Notes: a model not told the origin generated them from the letters alone. A stretch of DNA of 64,000 nucleotides from Stenopsyche tienmushanensis (GCA_008973525.1 WACJ01000502.1:2480001-2544000), one strand, 5' to 3'; shown: positions 29,901 to 39,973, counted from the first letter of the stretch. Made by a program: numbers and translations.

Positions 29901-32900
29901 TTTTATGTAGTAATTTCAATTAGTAAGCTCTAAGTGAACAAATAAAATGTTATGAAAACTAGAATTTCATTTTAAAGTATTGATAAGAATGAACAGTCTA
30001 CTTACTAACACGCTATTATTCTACTTACGTCGTAGGTCTAGACCTTTGAGCCTGAGTAATACTGCTCCATTGGGTAGATTGGGAAAAAATAAAATTTGGA
30101 CGCATTAAATTACATCTAATAACACATTTATAGTAAAGGTAGGCTATGAACACAATTCTACACAGAAGAAACTAAAGATAGTAAGCAGAAATTATAAAGC
30201 GACAAAATAAGAAACATGATTTTGAAAAAAACTAAAAAGTACAAATGCAGATTAAGTCACAGCAATCTTCAGAATTAAAAATTATTAACACCCTCTTTGC
30301 GTGCGTTAAAAAACACAAAACAAGATGAAATATTAGATGTTTTTATATTGAAGTAGTTAACATAAAAAGTGTTTTTAACAATCAATATTTACAACCATTC
30401 GACAATGAGTATTCCAGTGCATTTAATGCATTGTATATGCAAAGATATGTTATTATTGTATTGGAGTATTTAAAATAAGAATTCATTTCGAACATTGTGA
30501 TTCATAATTAGAGAATTTGCAAATGAGAGAAAGTGAGCGTGAAGAACAAACGTCTTTACAATTAATACGCTATGCAATTATAGTTATATAATAGATACAT
30601 TTTTTAAAGCATTAAAAGTAAAGCAAATTTACAGATATTCAATTATTATATAATCATTTGAAAGCAACAAATTATTCCCTTTAAAATATCATAAATCCAT
30701 GAGAATTACAACTACAGTAATTATTAAAATAGTATATTTGACATATTTATATAGTAGAATTTAAAGGTAGTACAAACTTATTTAAAACACTCTTTAGAGC
30801 AGGGATAGTCAACCTTTTTGTTCCACCGCCCACTTTTGTATCATCGTTTATCCATATCCAATTTAGTTTCATTAAGGTGGCTACTGAAATTTTTCAATCT
30901 CCTCCGGATTTACATCATCTTTCATAGATGTAACAACATGACACCCATTAGTGGGTGGTAGAAACCAGGTTGACTACCATTGCTTCAGAGATTATGAAAA
31001 TAGACAAATTTTCCCAGCTTTTGTGTACTCCTTGAATGAACTCATGTAAATAAAAATGAAAATACTGAAGCCAAATATTAATAACAATTCGTATTGAAAA
31101 ATAAACGTCAACATAGTGAAAAGTAAACAATAAAAATATTGTAACCAGTCATTATGAAATTATTTGTTAGTAATTATTTAATTCTTTCTCAAATACAACA
31201 CATAAATTAGTACACACAAGCAGTTTTCAATAACAAAATAATATTATTTTTGATGATTTTGTCGAATGTGGTATCATTTAAAATATTTCATGGATAGTTA
31301 AGGATAATTTAAAATTTACAGATTATAATAAAACACCGCTATAAAGCCCTTACAACAAGATATCGATTTATGTAAACAAGCCTAACAATTTTTATGTCGA
31401 ATCATAAATGATAAAAATACATTTATTCGAATGAAAATGAACATACATGTAATGATGAAAGCGAATTATTCTAGTAGGATAATAATTATTTTCAAATACA
31501 ATATGAGCTGGGATCATATAATATTTGATATACTTGCTTTTTGTAAGAAATGCGAATTGAAAAACGTTCTGAGACTCTTCGATTATTCTCTTCTGGTTTC
31601 TTTTTAATGTTTTTATTCATTCTAATATCATTATTTTCATCAGTGAATAACACATTTTTGCAAACGTTACCTTTTGAAGATGTTTTGGAATAATTTGAAA
31701 TAGCACCAACCTCTTTGATAGAAGTATTGAGAGATTTTAAACATTTTTGGTTTTGTTTTTTGATTTCGTTGCTCGTATTTTTATTCAAAACGTGATTGCA
31801 GTGAAAATTTTGTGAACTTAAATTATCGGCATTGCCATTAAAAGAGTTAGTAATATTTGGAAGCGTCAATGTTTTACGATCGCGATTATTTTTGGTAAGA
31901 GTTATTTTTTTATTAACGATTATTTCTGAACATCTAAGCTTGTGATTAAATGTAGGGGAGGGTTTGTCTTTCACAAATTTAGGCGGCAGACGACCGACCA
32001 ACGAGATGGTAACTTTATTTGTGCTGGTGCCAAGTGCAGTTTTAGTGCTAAGCGTGCAAATAAAATAAAAATAATAGAAAACAGCTGTTAATGAGCTTAT
32101 AACGTAAAAAAAAGTATTATTAAAAATTCATAATGAGAAAAATCTGATTTAATTGAATTTAACACTGATGATTTTGGATGATTTTAGAAGTTAAAAATTA
32201 AAATTATAAGTAAATCAAAAAATATATGTGAACATAAAATAAAAATCAAGATAAACACATTGTTCACCATCCCATTTTCAAGCCAATGAATATCTTCTAT
32301 ACGTTTGGATTATCGGTCTTGTTTTTATTGTATAAAAATATCAATTTTATTGACTTATTATAATCCAAAAAAGCCAGTAAAACACTCAAAAATATTTATG
32401 GTGAAGTGGTAAGAGTCTGCAGATGGCAATAAAAGCTTAAGGGATAAACCGAGAACCATAACAATGAATCGAGTCAGATCCACAGCAAACAATCGAGGAG
32501 TTATTGCAAAGACTGAGATCCCCATGGACCACTGTACAAACACATTTAAAACTCATCGACAAAACGAATAGATTGGATACTGCTTTTTATATAATTTATC
32601 ATTTCATTGTATTTATTATATTCATTGAGAAATGCACGTTTGGATAAAATTATGGATATTTCAACGAAATCCAATTGTATCCCACTGTTTGATGGGACTA
32701 ATGAACAATGTGTTAAAAGCTTTTGTTATATATTTTTTTATGAATGATCAACTGCGTATTTTTAATAAAAACACAAAAACATGAGTGTTAAAAAATGTAA
32801 ATACCTGCTCAGTCTCGATCTTGATCCTTTTACTTCTTCGGGAGTAGTAGCCGTCATCTCCATAGGATTTCCATCCTCGTCGAGTATCACTAATTGTGAT

Positions 32901-33522
32901 AAACGAACAAACATTCCATAGTTCTCTTCACACTGCAAAAGCAAGTAAATTTATAAATTCCAAATATATATATATTTACTTTGTTTACTGTAACAAAAAT
33001 ATCTTAGCAGTACGCGGTTTATTGCTTCAGGTCACGTGTAATGTGAGCCAAAGAGCTGGGATCCAAAAGTATATGCACAAAAAATGCAGCTAAACTCTTT
33101 GATAAAAAATTTAATATGTAATGCAGTATATAACGATGGGTGTTATCGAACCCTTGCATAATCTGTGTTTATGGTTGAGTTACAATCAACAACATATTTA
33201 TTTAGACAATAAAATTTGAATTATAAATAATTAGCTTTTTGGCTGGTTGGATGCGCCATGGATGGTTGGAAAAAGTTGATTTTATTAAATTTGCTCGATT
33301 TTCTTGAACGCACATTATAAGATATTTTTGAATTTGTAAACTTACAGTGAAATATGCATGTCCTCTGATGGTGCCGTTGTTTTTTCCTTTTGGCTCATCT
33401 AAAACAACTCCGACCCATTTTCCAGTTGCGAATGTTGGATAACCGAAATATGCAACCGTTCCTCTCACATCCTTCCCGGAGACTTTAACGCGTTGGCCCA
33501 CACGCAGTTGCTTATCCGACAT
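14966..33522 (-). CDS. DCTN1: Dynactin subunit 1 (p150-Glued)
   Basis: About 29 exons on the minus strand with consistent phases, ~1297 aa: 33346..33522, 32805..32932, 30029..30061 (11-codon microexon), 27893..27952, 26718..26832, 25983..26117, 25714..25911, 25436..25640, 25214..25353, 24281..24388, 19687..19758, 19340..19474, 19124..19265, 18880..19056, 18729..18813, 18549..18654, 18308..18470, 17850..18031, 17633..17773, 17388..17561, 17189..17317, 16982..17104, 16758..16897, 16531..16670, 16343..16454, 16109..16256, 15912..16031, 15232..15342, 14966..15160. It binds microtubules and cargo and is dynein's processivity adaptor. The N-terminal CAP-Gly domain has [11 protein letters not shown] and GKNNG (residues 46-50). 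A Ser/Lys-rich basic linker follows, then KRASFVE, a long coiled coil 1 (about 195-550, e.g. [15 protein letters not shown]), the globular dynactin domain ([20 protein letters not shown]), coiled coil 2 ([13 protein letters not shown]) and the C-terminus. Length fits the family (1265-1280). The microexon and exon 27893..27952 start and end in phase 2, so either can be skipped in frame. Confidence 0.95.
15430..15800. other. GC-richer unassigned insertion in a p150 intron
   Basis: This lies between exons 15232..15342 and 15912..16031. Its composition departs from the flanking intron and it resembles degraded repeat sequence, but no domain or terminal repeat was identified. Confidence 0.3.
20341..20424 (-). 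mobile_element. Possible Tigger/pogo transposase scrap
   Basis: The minus strand reads [20 protein letters not shown]. It resembles the C-terminal EMLKAW…V…F(V/I)EKHHPNK block of Tigger-type (TIGD1-like) transposases. Only ~28 codons are preserved, so the call is tentative. Confidence 0.35.
20458..20521 (+). mobile_element. Non-LTR reverse transcriptase scrap
   Basis: About 64 bp aligns by eye with the RT fragment at 29018-29110 (shared runs GAGGTTGT.GAGGATGT and CGTTCCAA.GGC), with a deletion between the two blocks. It is a broken copy of the same LINE family inside the 4.5-kb p150 intron. Confidence 0.5.
20840..22010 (-). mobile_element. R1-clade LINE fragment, reverse transcriptase C-terminal part
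   Basis: The minus strand shows RT motif C in degraded form ([20 protein letters not shown]… in place of AFADDL), ALDALQE, then [19 protein letters not shown], then [20 protein letters not shown]. This order is typical of R1 RTs. Several stops and frame changes show it is dead. It is GC-richer than its surroundings. The end near 21900-22000 resembles a fragment near 26620-26690. Confidence 0.75.
23540..23910 (+). mobile_element. mariner transposase fragment joined to a LINE-associated repeat
   Basis: From about 23707 the plus strand reads [40 protein letters not shown] and [13 protein letters not shown], the middle of a mariner transposase including the second catalytic aspartate (FFWD). The preceding 23540-23703 is the reverse complement of a repeat also found at about 39620-39770 (minus-strand core [26 protein letters not shown] in the other copy). 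Confidence 0.8.
24754..24923. mobile_element. TIR MITE, family A, copy 1
   Basis: A ~170-bp non-coding element with ~45-bp terminal inverted repeats. The left end is TACAGGATGTGGCAGGGAAC and the inverted right end is TACAGGGTGCGACAGGGAAA. Related copies are at 45767-46005 and 59990-60060. The superfamily is not assigned. Confidence 0.75.
26180..26700. repeat. Degraded repeat with R1-like 3' end
   Basis: GC-richer sequence in a p150 intron. Its right part (GTCCAGGACAGAAGGAAATG, then tcttataggact) matches the end of the R1-like block near 21910-21970, so it is probably another fragment of that element. No coding motif is preserved. Confidence 0.45.
28448..29741. mobile_element. hAT-type element ends flanking LINE debris
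   Basis: CAGGGCTTCGAACCG at 28448 and its near-inverse GGTTCGAAGCTCTG ending at 29741 look like hAT terminal inverted repeats, with LINE fragments nested between them. The flanking 8-mers do not match well, so these may be two separate fragments. Confidence 0.4.
28820..29340 (+). mobile_element. Non-LTR retrotransposon fragments (RT and C-terminal piece)
   Basis: Plus-strand 28905-29135 reads [30 protein letters not shown] and [10 protein letters not shown], the RT fingers/palm region of a non-LTR element. Immediately after it, on the minus strand near 29190-29240, is [12 protein letters not shown], a LINE C-terminal zinc-motif region (DHVLW.CP). The opposite orientations indicate two fragments joined by rearrangement or successive insertion. 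Confidence 0.7.
30800..30982. mobile_element. hAT-type MITE with 8-bp target duplication
   Basis: A 183-bp element starting CAGGGATAGTCAACC; its inverted right end is CAATGGTAGTCAACC. The flanks are CTTTAGAG (30792-30799) and CTTCAGAG (30983-30990), a 7/8 match as expected for a hAT 8-bp duplication. It lies in a p150 intron. Confidence 0.7.
31422..31427 (-). terminator. Polyadenylation signal for the short p150 isoform
   Basis: AATAAA on the minus strand, about 65 nt downstream of the stop codon of the 31492-32047 exon and far upstream of the main p150 3' end. Confidence 0.5.
31492..32047 (-). CDS. DCTN1: Probable alternative 3'-terminal exon of dynactin p150 (short CAP-Gly isoform)
   Basis: A 185-codon open frame in very AT-rich DNA starts exactly at a 3' splice site (…cgcttag, then CACTAAAACT at 32047). 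Its phase, one nucleotide to finish a codon, matches the phase-2 end of p150 exon 2. Splicing 33346..33522, 32805..32932 and this exon gives a 286-aa protein: the CAP-Gly domain plus a basic Ser/Asn/Lys-rich tail beginning [19 protein letters not shown]. An AATAAA on the minus strand at 31427..31422 lies about 65 nt past the stop. No known domain is seen in the tail. An internal exon with an unrecognised donor is the main alternative. Confidence 0.55.
32450..32575 (+). mobile_element. Possible mariner N-terminal scrap
   Basis: The plus strand reads [20 protein letters not shown] then IDKTNRLD, resembling the helix-turn-helix part of mariner transposases. It is short and without ends. Confidence 0.3.
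33014..33080 (+). repeat. Short dispersed repeat, copy 1
   Basis: Shares GTTTATTGCTTCAGGYCACG and the following gtgtaRYgtgRGc with 47687-47770 in the same orientation. Family unknown. It lies in p150 intron 1. Confidence 0.5.
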
Positions 33523-35347
33523 TTTGCAGCAGATGAATTAGATCTTAAACAGAACATTGCGCAATAAATTCAAGATATTTATTAGATTCTTACTGCTTAA
33601 ATTTCAGACAATTTTAATAGATTTCTATAAGATGAATATTGAGTAAAAAATGAAATATAATTAAATTCAATCAGATATGATCTATTTCATAAAAAAATGA
33701 AGATTTTCTCATTTGTAAGCTATTTTACAGTTAGAATTTTTATATAATTATTCAATTACACATTCGAGAATGATTTCTGACGTTGATATATTAATTATTT
33801 TGGGGAGCTTGTTTAAAAATACATAATGTGTGATTTATCATTGAGAGATTAATAAAATGGGCGGTTCTTACGTAGATATACAATGAAATTATCGGCAGCC
33901 ACCTTCTGTAAAAATTTGACGTATTCGCAAATGTCAAAAATGGTACGAATAGCGGCTATGTTCAGTCAGATTATTACTCATCATTGATTTGCGAACATAC
34001 AACAACATGGGTTTTACGAACACGCTCGACATGCACGTCTTTTATAACGTAATTTATTTAATTTTATAAATAAACGACAGAAAAATTATCAATTCAAATA
34101 TAATATTTTATTTGCTTATTTTGATAATTTATTTGAGATTATTTTAAATTTTAATCGTTTTGATTTGGTTTCCGTAATCTTTAAATTTAAAAAAAAGCTA
34201 TATTTAATATGATAACATTTTTTCTTAAATTAAGTAAATTATATTTAAATCATTAAACTACCTACAGTCGCTTTATTTGATACAGCCGCAACACGTTCAT
34301 TTATAGAAGCTTCTCTGTATTTATTTTAAGTTAATTTCAATAATATTAAGAGAATTCATAATTTAAAATTATATTAAATGAAAAAATATATTATGCAATA
34401 AATTATTCTATCTACATAAACATTTTCAATCTTGTCTACTAATTAAATAAAAAGATTTTTATGTATTCAAAACCATGGAGAAGAAGTAAACTTATACCAT
34501 TGAAGCAATTGACTCTTGATAGTTTTTGGGATACTGATTATTTTGAAAAATTAATATATTAAACAAAAGAATACTGAGATAATAAATTCAAATAATTTAT
34601 AGATATATTTTATTAAGAAATGCTTAATTTTATAAATGTATAAATTTACTCGTAGCTTCTAGTCATGAAATGCTACCTAGTTCTTTTGGTCATTATAACT
34701 ACTTACTTATAAGGAATATATCTACAAATCTTGGATATACGACAACTATTTTGCATCGCGTCCAACTTGGTTTTTACAGGTATATAATATTGGTAAGACC
34801 CTCCTGATGACAAAGTTAAATAGAAATATCATGAAGATATTGAAGTTATGCCTTGGACTGGCACATTCGACGGATCAGTCGACTATGGTGCATGTTTAAA
34901 TAGATTTAAAGAGAGAGAACAAGATGAAAATTACAACTATAGAGTGCATGTAATGAACTTATAAATGCAAAATGAGTGGTTAATCATAGGAGAGTTCTGC
35001 AAGCCGTTAGATCTAAAGTGGCGTACCTTACTATATGAATGATGTAAGGTGCGCTCTATTCAAATCTTAATGCCTTCCAGATTAGAATAATCAAGTAAGA
35101 TGGGGGAAGCCTCTGAAAAATCTTGCATTACTTGTGGTGAGGCAATAGGTACAACTAAGCTTGAAGCAGTAAGTTTCAGCAGTGAGTTTCACCAGTAAGT
35201 TTATGCCGAATTGTTAGTTTAAATTTAAAAAATACACATTAAATTAACGAGAATTATTTACTGAAAGTTTCAATGCTTTTAAAAACCTTGTATTGCTATT
35301 CATTATATTATATTACAAATACAATATAGAATTAATTTTTTCAAAGC
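33523..35347. other. Intergenic stretch upstream of p150
   Basis: AT-rich, holding the p150 5' flank. The GC-richer patch at about 34850-35110 has no open frame I can defend. No other feature is seen. Confidence 0.5.
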
Positions 35348-35832
35348 TTATAGTCGAAGAAGCTTCACATGTCCGTTACAATGTGCATAACACGCTATAT
35401 TCGGAATCGTTCCTGTTTTTGTATATGCGTGATAAACTAACGCAGATGATGGACGTTCATTTTTTCCGCTGACTATTAACGGTGTCGCCAATTGCTGAAA
35501 GCGATCAAGTCGTTAATCAACGAATCATGTAAAAAATACCTATTAAAAGAAAAAATATTTAGATTAAATTGCATTTAAGAGCAGGAAAAATCAACATTAT
35601 TTTGTATAAGTGACGTTTTAGCGGAAGATAAATAGACGGTGATATTTGATAGCATATCATAAACGCCGCTGTTAAAAAAATTATGGCAATTTACGTTCGA
35701 TCCAATGAAGTATAATAATATAAATGATTTATTATGGAAACGTATACAATGTTGAATAAATTCCAATACATTTTTCTGCATCACTTTGTATTGAGATTTA
35801 TAAAGGATTATTTTACTTGTATGATGCTAATA

Positions 35833-36562
35833 CAAGGGGCATTCAAATATAACCCGGAATTTTGCTGTACAAATTTACCTAAATATTGATTTTTATATAT
35901 AAGATATACTGTAAGTTAATTGTACTATACCTATATTATTTGAGAAAGGGCAAGCAAAAAGTTGGCCAAGTTTTATCGCAATTGGATGAACGGTACTTGA
36001 GACACAATTAGGTGATGCTATTCTAAGTAAAACCCTGATTGTTTGATTGGGGCCAAAAGTTTGTGCTGTTTTTCTGCAAGACAATGCGCATGATAAACTC
36101 ATCCAATTATACTGGGAACCTCTTGAACACTCACTTTACAGTCGAGACTTGGTCTCATGTGATTACCATATGTTTGGCCCATTGAAAGAGGCATTAAGAG
36201 GACAATGCTGTGGTATTTTTATATATCTTCTTGTATATAAAAAATAGTCTCTGTTTGTTCGTATGTAATGCGCTACCTTACCGTTCATCAGATTGCGATA
36301 AAACTTCTTCCGCTTTTTGTTAAGGGTTGCACGAGTAACATAGGCTTAATCTAATATATAAAAAGGAATGTTTGTTTGTCCGTATTTAATGCGCTTCCAT
36401 ACCGTTCATCTGAATGCGATAAAACTTTGTCAATTTATTATTTGCACTTTCTCAAATAATATAGGTATAGTACGATTAACTTACAGTAGATCTTATATAT
36501 AAAAATCAATATTTGGGTAAATTTGTACAGCAAAATTCCGGGTTATATTTAAATATCCCTCG
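35833..36562. mobile_element. Degraded mariner element with TIRs and TA duplication
   Basis: The ends are CAAGGGGCATTCAAATATAA and, inverted, CGAGGGATATTTAAATATAA, each followed by CCCGGAATTTTGCTGTAC. TA flanks both sides. The inverted arms continue for about 110 bp in all. Inside on the plus strand at about 36050-36215 is VFLQDNAHDKLIQLYW then LEHSLYSRDLVSCDYHMFG, the D2/D3 part of a mariner transposase. At 730 bp, against ~1.3 kb for a full element, it is deleted. A single matching terminus is at about 51547-51580. Confidence 0.8.
36235..36440 (+). repeat. Dispersed repeat with GTTTGTTTGTCCG / GCGATAAAACTT blocks
   Basis: Two tandem versions of a block (GTTTGTTYGTAT…ATGCGCT…CCGTTCATC…TGCGATAAAACTT) lie inside the mariner element. 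A third, better-kept version at 58680-58740 reads CGATTGCGATGAAACTTTG. The motif resembles short dispersed elements seen in many arthropods, possibly Helitron-derived. The family is not proven. Confidence 0.5.
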
Positions 36563-37550
36563 TAGTGAGCATTTGATGGAAAACTTTTTATTACAATATT
36601 CCATAGAGTAGAGATCACAGCCACGTCTGTTTTAGTCTGGGCTCGGTTTCCATCACCGAGTAATATCAGTTTGAAATACGATTCCATACATGTATCTGCA
36701 AGAATAAAACAATTATTCACATTTGTGTAAATTTATTTAGTTGTTCGAGGTTTTAAATAACGTTAGTTCCGTGGAAATATTTTTGTATGAACGTGCAAAA
36801 TTTTGCAGTAGAATATGTATGTTACGAAAGAGAGAAAAACGTAGACAAGAGTATTTTTATTGATTTTATTTAAGTTCATTTTAAAATAACAATAGAAGGG
36901 ATCGATAAATAAAAACAACTTTTTGTATTCTATTGACTATTAAATTTGTTAAAATTGAAGACGTTTCAATAATACAATTTAAATATTAAAAATAAATCAC
37001 CATTTTCATACAAAATATACATAGAAAAAAAATCATTTACATAAAATTTGTGTCTAAATTCAAGTCCATCTTTAAATACGTCGACTCGTATCAACTAGCA
37101 AAATAACGGCAATAAAAATAAACTTCCTTCCGACACAACTAATTTATAAAAGTCGTTAAAATTAGCATCGAGTCGTCCATCACAAAAGTTCATATAGCGC
37201 GCGCGATCGAATTAAATTACTTTTACGACGGCCAAGTATTGAATTTAGTCATTTTATACATAATTAAATCACAATTTTTATATTATAATGCGATACGCAA
37301 GGAATGATACGTTGTATGAAGTCGCAAATCCAAAGTGGGCAAGCTACAATTTTAAAGCAACAACGGAAAGTGTTTATATATTCACTATAAATCATGCGCG
37401 TGAATAGATATTAATCTGCAATGTATATACAATCGAGAATGGGTTCATCAATTTTAGTAGTTTATATAATTTACATGATGTTTATAAATATTTAAATTAT
37501 AAAACCATAATATCGGCTGTCGATTAATCTGATTTTTTATGTTGTATTTA

Positions 37551-38153
37551 TTAATTGAATAGGAATTCCGTGGCTTTGTGAATGTCCCAGTCGCTCGACG
37601 ATAGCGCCATTAAGGATTGGGATTTGTCTACGCCTAGCTCAACTAGTCGTTTAATTTTATCGTCTAGGCTGGGATCGCCCCGAGGTCCCCCAGCGCATAT
37701 GTGCGTCCACTGTCTGGCAGTCGAGGAGAACATTTCGCTATTGGATTTGTATTGCTTGGCTACGACGGCGTCTTGCGGATCGTCCGGCTCCGGCGAACAG
37801 AGCAGCGCTTGCAGGGAGAGGAGCATCGTGCGCAGCGTCATCGTGGCTGCCCATTCGTCTTTGAGGATGTCTAAACAGATGGCTCCCGTCTGCGATGATA
37901 TGTTCGGATGCCAGATTCTGGTCACGAATTTGACTTTGGGCGGCTCGAACGGGTAAGAATCTGGGATGATGATGTCCAGGATAAATTTGCCGCCTTCATA
38001 GGGGGAATCGGGTGGACCTGAGATCTCCCCCTTGAGATGCTGGAGCCGGTCGTTGACGGTTTCGACTTTGATCGTGCATTCTGCAAAGTCTTCACTTCGC
38101 GTCACTTCTTGGAGCTCCCTTTTGATGCGATTCGCCGCTGTGCACATCGACAT
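37551..38153 (-). CDS. Ubiquitin-conjugating enzyme E2 K-type (E2-25K), with UBA domain
   Basis: A single uninterrupted exon of 200 aa, the same length as human UBE2K (HIP2). The start is the ATG at 38153 (MSMCTAANRIKREL); the seven codons before it lack an ATG. The E2 core has the HPN motif and active-site cysteine in TGAICLDILKDEWAA (Cys93; Cys92 in the human enzyme). The C-terminal ~40 residues (LVELGVDKSQSLMALSSSDW…ATEFLF) form a UBA domain. These enzymes build Lys48-linked chains in the cytosol. The complete lack of introns is notable among intron-bearing neighbours and suggests a retrogene or intron loss. Confidence 0.93.
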   Translation of the reverse strand: MSMCTAANRIKRELQEVTRSEDFAECTIKVETVNDRLQHLKGEISGPPDSPYEGGKFILDIIIPDSYPFEPPKVKFVTRIWHPNISSQTGAICLDILKDEWAATMTLRTMLLSLQALLCSPEPDDPQDAVVAKQYKSNSEMFSSTARQWTHICAGGPRGDPSLDDKIKRLVELGVDKSQSLMALSSSDWDIHKATEFLFN

Positions 38154-39290
38154 ATTATTTCGCGCTTGGCCCAAAGAGTAAAAAAGATCGCGATTTAAAA
38201 ATGAATTATTCTAATAACCAACAAACGTCAAACGCAGCGCATAGCGCCGGATCGCTCGGGTCTTGGTCTAACTCGAAGCCTTAACACCACCATTTGTGGG
38301 CATATGCGCGTATAATTGCGACGTTTTAATTTATCAGATAGATTTGATTCGTCATGTTCGTTATTCACGGCATGATATGAAAGGTCAAATGCGTTAACGT
38401 GTCAGTTAGATATTCATATATTTTAATAATGGAGCAAATCGCTCTTGCGATTTGTGATAGCTAAAAAATATAAATAATTTACGTCAGTTAATAAATGAAC
38501 AAATTCATACAGGGTATAATTGCTCCGCGTTATTTTAATGCATTTATTTTAAAACAAATTTTATTAAAAAACCTAATATTTTTACAAGCTTACTATCATT
38601 AAGTTTATAAACACAATATAATTTATTTAATTGAAAATAAATAAATTATTTTAGCAAAAAAAGGGAATATAAATGCTTTCCAAACTTTGTTCCATAATTG
38701 ATAAAATATCATATTGATATAATTGTGTGTTCGATTAATCGAATATATAAATGTTTGAACCATTAAAGTCCAGTGTATTTAGCATTGAATCTAATCTTTT
38801 ATCATGATTTTTTATCAAAGAAATTGCTATCTGAATTTATATAAGTTGATGTATCAATGTATCTTTAAATAAATTTATCTTGAATGAAAACGATGATACT
38901 CTATTTGAAATTTTAATTATTTTATCAAATTTACGGCAAAATATTATTTAAATATAATTGAATCGATTTTTATCATTCAAAATCTCTATTTACAATTTAT
39001 TATGCATCGAATTGTTTTTAAATTGTCGTATAAGATTTGCAACAATAATTACTATGTGTTTATATAAAAAAGCTTATATCGCAAATCACTCAATAATCTT
39101 ATTCTATTTTAATTTTTATGCTGACAGCTCTTGGTATGTTGTATTATAATAATTATATTTTATTGCTTGTAATATAAATTATAATAATTATAAAGTTACT
39201 CAGTTATATGTATTAAATTCATATAAAACATCCGTTAGATGATTTTTAGCCAACAGAAAAATGCATATTTGTACTATAATCATTATGAAT
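38154..39290. other. Intergenic AT-rich stretch upstream of UBE2K
   Basis: Low-complexity AT-rich sequence with no coding, RNA or repeat signature beyond homopolymer runs. It holds the UBE2K 5' flank. Confidence 0.55.
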
Positions 39291-39299
39291 GATAACATT

Positions 39300-39780
39300 T
39301 TCCCATAGTGAACTGCTACTGGCAACCCGTAATAAGGGGGTGGCGAAAGAGGCGCCCGCTACTGGCGCAACTGGGCTTGGGGCGCAAAACGTTGGATACC
39401 AACCCAGTTGAGAGTTGCACGTGGTTTTTATTTTACGTTGACTGTTGGCCACCATTTCTATCGGTTTTCCCCTCGGTTAGGAACCGCCTGAGATGTCGCT
39501 GGGACGTTCCAGATTACTAGTTATTCACAGGGGTTTAGGGCTTTGCTCTCCAGGTTTGGACTTTCCCCGATCGCAGACCATGTTCTGTGGACATGTCGTC
39601 CAATATCGAAGTGCTCATTCGAATTATCAGCGGTCTGAAAGGTGGACCGGTTGGACACATAAGCCTTGTGGCCACTCTCTCCTCTTTTAGGGAATTTAGG
39701 GCCTTTTGCGTAAGTTATGGAAAGAAATGCATTCTCGGGGCTTTTCTATTCGGGGTCAGTAGAGGGTTCCCCATGTTCCG
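39300..39780 (+). mobile_element. LINE 3'-end fragment and associated repeat
   Basis: The plus strand at about 39578-39640 reads DHVLWTCRPISKCSFELSAV then stop, the C-terminal zinc-motif region of a non-LTR retrotransposon. The following ~150 bp (39620-39770, GGPVGHISLVAT) recurs inverted at 23540-23703. Upstream frames are broken. Confidence 0.6.
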
Positions 39781-39973
39781 TCGTCTCATGTGTGAAGTGA
39801 TGGACCCATGGTTCATCTATGGTTATTAATTGATGCAAAAACTCGACTTTATTGCTGTGAAACATCGTCAAACACTCTATTAAAACAACTTTACGACGCT
39901 CTTTTTGATCCATTGTGAGCAAACGCGGCACCAATCTTGCGCACAGCTTTCTCATGTTCAAATTTTCAATCAA
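39780..39973 (-). mobile_element. mariner transposase fragment (first aspartate region)
   Basis: The minus strand reads MDQKERRKVVLIECL, then EFLHQLITIDEPWVHHFTHE, the first catalytic aspartate block of mariner (FL.RIVTVDETWVHHY.PE). It breaks off into the LINE-associated repeat at the protein position where the 23.7-kb copy picks up. Confidence 0.8.

Larger units (their letters stand above)
35348..36695 (-). pseudogene. Unrecognised coding exons interrupted by a mariner element
   Basis: On the minus strand a good acceptor (tattcttgcag) at 36696 opens a frame reading CMESYFKLILLGDGNRAQTK then TDVAVISTLWNIVIKSFPSN, stopping at the right end of the mariner at 36562. On the other side of the insertion (below 35833) the same frame resumes as TSKIILYKSQYKVMQKNVLE then FIQHCIRFHNKSFILLYF, with one TAG at the join. 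A further exon at 35348..35494 (acceptor gctttcag, phase 0) reads QLATPLIVSGKNERPSSALV, HAYTKTGTIPNIACYAHCNG and a stop. No upstream exon was found before UBE2K. The composition looks coding, perhaps an armadillo-like protein, but I do not recognise the family. Confidence 0.5.

Noticed and set aside
37582..37956. 124-aa plus-strand frame
   Set aside because: Antisense shadow of the UBE2K-type gene.
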